Source of the DNA: Alitta virens
Taxonomy: Eukaryota > Annelida > Polychaeta > Phyllodocida > Nereididae
DNA: 64,000 bases
Direction: 5' to 3'
NCBI GenBank assembly: GCA_932294295.1
Contig: OW028574.1
Location: 53,318,797 to 53,382,796, forward strand
Position 1 is the first letter of the stretch. Each line of letters opens with the position of its first letter. Made by a program: the position numbers and the translations under genes. Of the stretch, positions 22,201 to 33,052 are shown piece by piece. A model generated the notes under the pieces. It was not told the origin of the DNA, did not search any database, and saw nothing but the letters and a program-made list of their open reading frames with translations.

Positions 22201-25200
22201 GTCTGGACTTGTGCAATTTGTGCTGGCAGAGTGTCTTTGATAGATAATCTGCACCAAGACATGGATAAAATGAAGGGAAATATTAATGAGATGAAGGAAT
22301 CTTTTGAGGATATGAAGAATACAAACAAAGAATTATTGCAGCTCCTTGCAACCTTTAAGGAGGAGTTTGATGCTGAAAAGGAACTGAGAAAAGAAAGAGA
22401 GGCGGAGCTTGTGAAACTGAGGGGACAAATCAAAGAGGTCACTGATGAAATGCAAAAAATGACCAATGAGAGGACCAAAACAGCTGACCCCACCCCCCAA
22501 TCCAGCTATGCTGCTGCTGCTGCCCCAAAGAAAAACACACCCCCTCCCCCACCTGAACCAAGGACTTTGTTGATTGGCACCAGCCTTCTAAGAAATGTCA
22601 GTATTGAGAAATTAGTGAACTCTGAAATGGTGGCCAAGGGAGGAGCAAAAGTGGATGATCTCAGCAAGACATTGTCTTCCTTGGATCCCTCCAAGAAATT
22701 CAAAGAGGTGATCCTTGTAGCTGGATCCATTGACCGGGAATCTGCATCCCAAGATGATGTTATCAATGCCCTGAAGGCTTTTGCTGTCTGTGCATCTGAC
22801 AGGACAAATAAAGTGACTATTAGTAGTGTCCTTCCAAGGAATGACAAGGATATGAAGGATACGATCAACAGCCTCAACATTGAGATCAAAAAGATGTGTG
22901 ACACTGATGGTTACAATTTCTTAAATCATGATCCCACCTTTTATTTGATGAATGGAGAAATCAACAGAGCTCTACTGTGTGAGGATGGATTACACTTAGC
23001 ACAAGCAGGAGTGGAGACACTGATCAAAAACTGTGGCTTGGAAACTAAAGGATCACCTTACACCCCTAAGCGCTACACCAAGCCAAAGGAAAAGACCCTG
23101 TTTAAAGGACACCTGGATCCCCTCTCAAATTTTTACCCAGTTAAAGGACTTAAAATAGCTGGAAAGGTGTTTCACACGAGTGAAGCAGCTTATCAACATG
23201 AAAAAGCCATAGCCATGGGAAATGATCACATGGCAAGGAAGATCCAGGCTACCAAGACTGGGATCCAAGCAATGCGCCTTGGATCTAAAGTTTCATCTAA
23301 TGATGAATGGCAAACAAACAAAGTCAAAGTAATGGAAAAAGTCATCATGGAAAAGCTAAAGGTGTGCAAAGAAGCAAGAGATTCTCTGGTTAAATCTGGT
23401 ACATCTGACATCATTGAAAACACTGGTCATCCTTTTTGGGCGTGTGGTCTGGATGGGAATGGCCAGAATATGATGGGAAAGATTCTAATGATGTACAGGA
23501 AAAAGCTGAATGACAATCCTGGAATGTTCCGAATACAATCAACTGAAGGGCCAAGACAAAGGAATTGGGCAACCAGAGATTACCAACCAAAATGCTATCG
23601 CTGCGGAGAGGCTGGACACAGTTTGGATCAATGCAGACACCGACAGGATATGACATGCTGGAACTGCCATCGCCAAGGACACAAGGAAAAATCCTGTTAT
23701 TTGAACAATAGACAATATGGATATTACTACTAGGAATCCGGCCATGAAAATGTGGCCGCATTACACAACTCAGCTCTTCATGCACCAGATCCAGAGTTAA
23801 GTGATCCTTTATTATTTGAAAATGAATTTATTGCAAATGAAAATGATTGTATTGAAAATGAAAATGATTGTACTCAAAATGAAAATATTCAAAATGAACA
23901 GGTCAATGATATCTCATTAGTCAGTGAAACGCAGGTTATAGATGATACTCATCATGTACAGGAAAGTGATTCCCTTGGTCTAAGTGCAGCTGTGCATCTT
24001 GCATATGATCAAATGGAGACTCAAGTTACTCATGATGGATCATTCGGTAGTAGTGGTATTTGTAATGATGAAACTTGTGAAATGTCACACTTGTTTGAAA
24101 ACGTGTACTCAGTCAGAAAGAGTCATTTGAATAACCTCATTATAGGGCACCTAAATATCAATAGTCTGAGTCCTAAAATATGTGAAGTAAGAACTTTGCA
24201 AAGATTATGTAAACTTGATGTGTTGGTGCTGAGTGAGACCAAACTGGATGGATCTTACAAACAAGAGACATTAGATATTGATGGCTTCTCATGTGTCAGA
24301 CAAGACAAAAGGTCAAACAGTGGGGGGCTCCTGGTCTACATTTCAAAGGATATCCCATACTCAATTGGAAATATCAACATTTGCAATGATGAGATTGAAT
24401 GTGTTTCACTAGAATTGCACATACATGATGAAAAAATACTACTCTTAGGAATGTACAAAAATCCCAGAACAGACCCTGTATTATTCAAACGATATTTCCA
24501 AGATATATGTGAAAATTTCTCAACATCATTTGAAAACACAGTTATCATTGGAGACTTGAATTTCAATATGCTTCAGGAAAATATGCTCTCAAATATCATT
24601 CCAAGTTATAACTTAACAAATGTGATCAATGATGTTACTTGCTTCAAGTCCAACAATCCAACACTGATAGATGTTATGCTTGTGACAAAACGAAGAAAGA
24701 TCCTTAAAAGTTTCACAAAAAATGTAGGCATCAGTGATTTCCACAACCTGGTTGGAGGGGTATTGCGGTTACATAAGCCAGCTCCAAGTACAAAGAAAGT
24801 ATCAGTGAGAAAGCTCTCTAAGATAGACTATGAAAAAGTATTACTAGACATATCAGAAATGGACCTCTTTCAAACTATGACAAATTCATCAGATACAAAT
24901 GATGCATATGAAGCTCTTGAAAGACATCTATGTAAAGTCCTAGATAAGCATGCACCCAAAAAGACGGTTATTATCAAGAAAAATGATTTTCATTGCATGT
25001 CGAAAGAATTAAGCAAAGCAATACTTTACAGGAACCAATTAAGAAATAAATACTATAAGTTTCGCACAAACCACTATTTAGCCCTGTATAGAACTCAGAG
25101 AAACAAGGTGAATTCAATCAAACGGAAAGAAATGTCCAATTACTTCAAAGTTAAGTGCAGTGAAGGCACAAGAAACAAAGACTTTTGGAAGGCAGTGAAA

Positions 25201-27507
25201 CCACTTTTTTCTAAATCAAGAACAAAATCAGACAGTATTCCTTTAATTGAGAATGGTGAAATGATAACAGATGATGAAGAAGTATGTGGTATATTCAACA
25301 ACTTTTTCCGCAATATTGGGTCAGAAATAGGTTTTCCTGAAAACAATCAAAGGCCTTTGAATGAAATTTTGGATCAATATAAAAATCACGAGAGTGTAAG
25401 AATGATTAAAGAAAGAATTAGAAGAAATGCCGCTGATCAAAATTTTATGTTCAAATTTGTCTGTGAACATGAGGTCAGAAAAATAATAAAATCTCTGTCA
25501 AGTAAAAAGGCAGCTGGACATGATGAACTTCCGGCTCAATTTATCAAAAAGATAGCTTTCAAATTAGTAAAGCCTTTGACCTGGTTGATCAATGAATCGA
25601 TAAGGACAAATACATTTCCTGAGAAAATGAAACAAGCAAATATAACACCACTTTTCAAAAAGAAAGACAAATTAAATAAAGATAATTACAGGTCAGTAAA
25701 TCTATTACCAATACTCTCTAAAATTTTTGAAAGGATATTGTTCAATCAAATATACGAGTCTACAGAAAAAATGTTCCACAAATACCTATCTGGTTTCAGA
25801 AAAAGATTTAGTTGTCAAGACATATTAATTAGAATGACAGAAGATTGGCGAGAATTGCTAGACAAAGGGCAGACAATAGGAGTAATTGCAATTGACTTGT
25901 CTAAAGCCTTCGATTGCATGCTTCATGGTCTTCTACTAGCAAAATTAAATGCATATGGCTTTGATAGTGACTCATGTGAATTGATGAAATCATATATTAA
26001 TAAAAGAAAACAGAGAGTTAAGATTGGAGACACTTTCTCAGACTGGGTCCATAATATTAAGGGCGTCCCACAAGGCTCAATCTTAGGACCATTATTATTC
26101 AATTTATTCATTAATGATCTACTATATTTCGATTTCAAAAGTAAGATATACAACTATGCTGATGACAATACATTAAGCTGTAGCAATAATGACATGTCTA
26201 TTGTAAAAAATCATCTACTTTCAGACTGTCAATTAGCAATGAAATGGTTTGAGGTCAATAGTATGAAAGCAAATGCCAGCAAATTTCAACTTATGTTCCT
26301 CAAGAGAAATCCCCAAAACCCAGTAGAAAATGAAACTATAAAAATAGGAGATTCAGAAATCAAAGCTTCACGATCAATAAATATCCTTGGGGTTGAAATT
26401 GATAAAGATCTGAAATTTAATTTGCATATTGATGAGATATGCGGCCAAACAAGCAAACAAATCAATGCATTGAAAAGAATAAGACATTACCTTACTAAAG
26501 AAAGCAAAATGACCATCTACAACAGTTACATTAACAGTAACTTCAATTACTGTTCTGTTGTATGGATGTTTTTGAACAAAAGCAATTCTGATAAACTCGA
26601 GAGAACGAATAAACGAGCTCTCAGATTTTCCACCAACAAAGATAGTAGCAGTTATGAAACAATTTGTGAAGAAGAAAAGCAGCTTAACGTTTATAGAAAA
26701 TGTGTCAAATCAACAGCTATAATGATGTATAAAGTTAGGAAGGGTACTGCTCCAAGTTATGTAACTGAATTGTTCAATTTGCAACAGTCACATTATGAAA
26801 TGAGGGACAATGATAAATTTGTCCTCCCAAATTACAACACAATTAGCTATGGAAAGAGCAGCTTAAGGTACTTTGGGGCAAAATTATGGAACAATATTCC
26901 AGTTGATATCAAATCTAGTTCCTCGCTCAGCACCTTCAAATCATCTGTGAATAAATGGCTCTTAAAATGTCCTGAGAGCAATATAATATAAGTGGAAACT
27001 GCACCATACTTTTTTCTATATTTTCAGGGAATTTACAGAGATAAGTGGAATATGCAGGAAACACGCACTATTGTTGACAACCGCATATATTCGATGGATA
27101 TTTAATGACTAGTTTTATATGGACATTTCATGATGGAACATACTCCATACTAAAGTTGGACTGAACAGTTTCGTGCTTTTATATGAAAGATTCTGGACTT
27201 ATATGTGACAGTAACAGTCACCCCATTTGACTATTTCTGCCGTTTTATATTTGGACTTTGAATTTATATTTGGACTTTTGAAATTAATACTTGGACTTTG
27301 AATTTGAATTTTATTTTATTTTTTCAACTTTTGTATTAACAGTCGTACAGAAGCATACCTGCTTGAGACCATACATTGTATTGTCAGATTAATAACGACT
27401 TAAAATAAAGTTTACATACATATTATAAGTGTTATGTTTAGGCCATATAATACAAAAAGATGTTCTGTGGGTTTACAACGTTAGATAGATTGACAGATTG
27501 ATAGATA

Positions 27508-27539
<32 letters not shown>

Positions 27540-30500
27540 AACAGCATCAGTAGTATTGGTAATCCTTGTTGTAGTTGTTCTATTACAATGTTAATCTGCT
27601 ACATTTGGTCTTTTTAGGAAATATCAAACTAGCCCGGCACCCACAAGAGACGTAGACAGCGGCTGGGCATGGGTTATAGCCACAGTGTCGTTTTTATCTC
27701 ATTTTATAACACTGGGCTTTGCTTATGGAATTGGGACATTTTACGTTGAATTCTTGCGAGCCTTTGGAGAAAGCAAAGCCAAAACTGCATGGATAACCTC
27801 ACTCAACTACTGCCTCCTCTGTGGATTGGGTAAAGTACACTACAATGATATCAAAATGCTGAAAATTAATTCATATATTAAATGATAATACATTATGATA
27901 TATGGACTCAAAATGGTAATGCATAACAGACGTGCCTTTTCCATAGATCTCTGATCTTATCTCTCTTTTTTTTTTATCATATCTTATCATATCTTATCAT
28001 ATCTTATCTTATCTTATAATATATTATTATCTTATCCACCTAGATGTCTAGATATATTGATGGTCTAAAAAAGAACTTGGTGCTTATGCTTTCCTCAGTC
28101 TTTGCACCTTGATTATGGGATAAACTAACACTCAGACGACATCAAGAGAAATTTAATATAAGCACCAGTGAACATAAATCATATCTGAAACAGGCACTGT
28201 ACAAATGTATTTATTTATCATAATATATAATGTAGTTCGCTGTAATATATTTCTGGATATTTCTGGATAGATAAAATGTTTAACCAAACCTGGGCATATA
28301 TAAACACGAAATTGATTTGTTCATAAAATAAATATGTAAAGAAATAATATATTAATTCCTAACAGCAGATTATTATTCAATACTAAAGCTGTGCAGCCCA
28401 TTTGATTCCATCCAACCATATTATATGCTGAAAATCAAATATTTATTAAGCATAACGGACGAAATTATTCAGTTCAATCACACACATACTAAATTGACAT
28501 ATATTCAATATGATATGTCCAACATAAGACAACTTACAAAAGGAGCAATGGTAACTTGATAACAATTTTGTGTTTACCACCAAGGTGTCATTCAAGTCAG
28601 GAGTGTAAAGAGGATATAATTATTTTTAAATAATTGTTTATGATACGGAAGTCAGGTACAATGTAATTATGAAGACTAATTATAAGGGAGGGTCAGATCT
28701 TATGATGAATATTGATAGCTTTAGGCAAATTTGGAGTCCCCCTTCACTAAGCACATTTTTCAGCTTTAACTCTCGCTGTTTCAGACTCCAACTTAGGCCA
28801 TATCAAATTCAGATGAAGTTGTCCAATCTGAGCGAAACCTTCCCAAAAGTTGTGGGTGGGGGGGTTCCAAAACAAAAACGGTGAAATATCAAATATTCTG
28901 CACATTTTGAGCCTGTGACCACAGCTCTATGATTAATATGTTGCGGAGATATAGAATTTTTAACAAAATATCCATTGACGGAAATCCTGCAATATAAAGA
29001 ACCCCTCAGAGGTGGCCGTTCCCATTGAAATTTTTTGCATAAGCTTGGGGGTCCAAACCTCCTAAAATATCACATAGACATCAAATTCTGAGAAAGTTGG
29101 GGTAACAGAAACGCCCTTATCTATATAGTGACCAAAACGACTTGAAATATGAAGAAAATATTTTTGTGCAGATATCTTAAAAAATATTCACCCTGGAGGT
29201 TTAACATGTATTGTTGACCATACCAAATACGGCCATGCCACACATTTTGAGTGATGTTACATCCTTGTAGGGTAAAATGGTTCTCATAAAAAGGGGCCAA
29301 ATTAGCAACAGAATTACCTGTATGAAAGGCCGAAATCATATACTGGGGGTGAACCGGCGTTAGGAGTTCTTTAATTGTTCCGATATTTCAGTTTTTGTTT
29401 TGGACACCATCCACAAATTTTGGGAAGGTTTAGCTCAGATTACACAATCGTCGAAATTTGGTACGGTCTATTCAACATAAAATCATACATTACACATGAT
29501 TTAAAAATAAAGCAAAGACATTTTAAAAATAAAATTAGCTGGAAGATCACCCGATGATCTTATCTGACCACTATCGCGGGGGACCACCCATTATTTATTC
29601 ATCTGAATGTGTCCATGAGGAAAGTCATTCACAGGCTCAGGTTCAGTGGTATTAGTACTGAATGAAAAAAAATTAATTAATTTAAATAATTAATGACGAC
29701 GTCTAGGGAGTCCAGGGTTTTTATTGGTTGAGGGACTGTCTTGATAGTGCCTTAGCCAATGAGAGTTCTGGATTCGCAAGACGTCTTCTGGGGTTAAGCT
29801 TCCAAGTCTATATGAGATTGGGTTAATAACCATATGGCATTCTTGGTGATCTTAGGATGTTATTTTGAAATAATTTAATTTTTTTTCAGAAAATAAAAAA
29901 AGGCAGGTGCCACGTATTATATATATTTTCATTTCTTAATCTATATAGCCTTGCAGGATGGTTTTCAGGGCCATCGTAACCTGTTTTTTATTATCTTTTG
30001 TGAATAAAATTGGGCAAATGGGGCTCCCAATCTCCCCTGGCTTGCTTGATTGCGTTGTCATGAGTATGGTATATTGTACCAGGAAGTTTGCAGACACAGA
30101 TGTTTTACTTGTTAGAAAAGCTTCTCAAATAGGCTACCAATAAACTAGAGAGTAGAAATGTACATACAAATAAGGTTTGTGTAGTCCCACCTCATTGCTC
30201 AGTTGGTGAAGTGTATAGTGTCTCTTTTTGACTATATATGTAAAGTATTCACTAGAACATCTTGTAATTGAGAAATTAATGATGAAAATTAAGTGATGGT
30301 ACAAGTATTAATTGTGTATAATTCCAGGTCCCATTGCAAGCCTTTCCTGCCAGAAATTTGGATGTCGTTTTACGCTGGCATTGGGAGGTTTTGTGGCATC
30401 ATTTGGACTGTTTTGCAGCGCCTTTGCCACAAATATTAATGTCATGTTAGTAACAATGGGTTTAATCACAGGTAAGATAGAACTATACTCTTATAGCATA

Positions 30501-32976
30501 CCAAATTGGGCCAATATGTTTGGCCAAATAGTGACATTTCGGGCTGATGCTCATCCATCGTAGAGCCAACCCTGACATCAGGTTGACATTTACCCGATTT
30601 GTCACGGTATCTTGATGTGTAATATTGGGTGGAATACTGACGCTTTTCCTGCTGTAAAGTTAACTAATTCAGAATACTGCGCAGTCTCCTCTGTGGACCC
30701 TCTCCAGACCGGTCTTTGCAATGTGACATCACTAGGTATGTTTGGCAGAGGGCAATAGCGGTGAGGGTCTGCCAGATTTCGGAATTGCGGTTAAGCAAGG
30801 AATTGGACAGTGTAGATCAGCTTATTTGAATGAAAAGTCAATATGAGAATCCTTTAATAAGGCTTTATGTTTATTAAGCTGTTAAAATTATTTTATAGCT
30901 TCAGCAATATTATAAAACTACTTTGTTTGCTGTCACATTGATATGAACGATGCAGTAATTTAGCTAGTTTTAGCGCCAAGCGAAATCAAATGGTCTGACT
31001 ACTGCAACAATTCTAGCGAAACATTGTAATTTCATACTTCTTCGCAACAGGTAAATATGATTTGATACTTTTAACTTCATGAGATAAACATTTTTCTCGT
31101 TTAGGTGTGGGATTTTGCTTGTCGCACCAACCAGCAGTTGTGGTCAATGCACTGTACTTCACAAGATACCGAACACTTATTCTTGGTCTGACTTTCTCAG
31201 GAGCAGGTTTTGGCACTGTGATTTACCCATGGATTTGTCGTTTGTGCATAAACGCTTTAGGTTGGCGAGGAGCACTCATCATGTGTGCAGGTGTAAACCT
31301 ACACAATATAGTTCTGGCCATGTTCATTCCCAGGTACTCACCCTTAGAGAAAGCAGTAATAATCAAACAAATAGAAACAGAAACAATCCAGCAGCCAGCA
31401 AACAGACTGAAGAAGTTTTTAGACCATTTTTACCTATTCAAGAACTTCAATTTCATCTTGCTATGCTTTAACAACTTCTTTTTCCAGTTTGGCATGTACA
31501 TTGTGTACACCCACATAGCAGCTTATGCTCATTCATTGAACTTTGGAGAAACTGTAGCTGATTTACTCATATCTATGGTGGGTGTCGCAAACCTGGCTGG
31601 CAGGGCAGGATTTGGCATTATTGGGCAGCAACAATGTGTCGATGTTCCTCTACTGTTTGTGGCTTCGTACTTCGCTAGTGGTGTCAGCGTCATCGGATGT
31701 GGGATTTGGACTTCAATCCTAGGTGTTTCCATTTGCGCTAGCCTTTTTGGCTTCCTCTGTGGCTCCTGTGGCCCACTGATGTGTGAATTCACTTGCTCAG
31801 TGGTAGGAGCAGAGTCTTTCAACAAAGGCTATGGCTTCATAATGATATTCATGGCTGCAGGCAATCTACTTGGGGCTCCAGTGGCGGGTAAGTGAATTGT
31901 AAATACCGGACTGATCACAAGACAAAACAACTTTTTTTTTTTGCCTGATGTTACAAATGTGGTTAAAGCACCAAACTTTGCATGGGTATAGCATAGGTCT
32001 TAACAATTAATTCTAGATGGCGATTGGAGAGCCCCAGTGAAACATCTTTAAAATGACATCTGGCGGAAAAAATCAAAACCACATCCACTGCTAATAATTC
32101 GGCTGCTGAGGAGTAGTTGGGTTATTTTTCTTCTCTAAGTGTTATTCCTTGTTCCAGTATATAAATATGAAATACCAAAATTTGAAAAATGAATATTCAC
32201 GTTCTAATGATGACATTTTAGCATTTTTGGAGCATTTCCATGGACTAAAAAATGTTTCAGGACGTTTGGAAGAAAAAAAGTTCACTCTTTATTTACTCAT
32301 CCCTTTTTATGTTGGCACGCATAGTGCACAAGTTTGCATAGTGGTGTTCATGATTGAATGAAAATCCGAACTGGATTCCAATGAGAGACGTCTCTCGATC
32401 TGCGTAGTTTCTTACAAACTCCAAAACTTAAATGTTGGACTGCTATCATTCATAACTTTTTCTCAGGATTCTGTGATCAAATCTCCCTGAAGACTTTTGA
32501 ACTAAACAAAAGCTTCTTCAGGAATCACCTCACTTGTGCCCAATACTGTTATTTTCTAACCATCCTTAATTCTTGGCAATCCTGACGTGAATGACATCTA
32601 CAATGGCAGCCAGAGCCATCCATGATGTCTCCTAGGGTGTTCCATATGGACAACCTAACATCACAATGTGAACTTGCTGCCCACGAGTCCCTACCTTGGT
32701 AGTTATATTGCCATTCTCTCAATCTGAATAGTCATGTCATGCTTGATCATCGCCGGAATATTTATTTAGCATACAGCTGTATAATAACGGAAGATGTGAG
32801 CATACATTTAGCTGGTTCTTCAGCACGTGCACCTTCAGCTTAGTGGTATGCAGCACACCATGAGGACCAGGTGTTCTTTCTGTAGCTTTGTAGTTTTTTT
32901 TGGGGTTGAAGCTTACATCATTTCTTGCGCAGGGCGTCGATTTGATAAAGAAGGATTGTGGTACAATTCACACGCT

Positions 32977-33052
<76 letters not shown>

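Larger units (their letters stand above)
22063..27410 (+). mobile_element. Near-intact jockey/CR1-like LINE with NADAR-containing ORF1
   Basis: A non-LTR retrotransposon with two long frames (ORF1 22063-23733, ORF2 to 26991) and a 3' UTR. The UTR contains three near-copies of TATTTGGACTTTGAATTT (27245-27312) and AATAAA at 27404. There is no poly(A) tail; a GATT/GATA short-repeat tract at 27480-27540 may be the terminal tail or a pre-existing microsatellite. The 5' end is uncertain, possibly near 21.2 kb. It lies in sense orientation in intron 1 of the transporter. Both frames are free of internal damage, so the copy may be young. Endonuclease, reverse transcriptase order and the ORF1 with esterase-like and knuckle regions place it nearest the CR1/jockey side. 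Confidence 0.9.
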
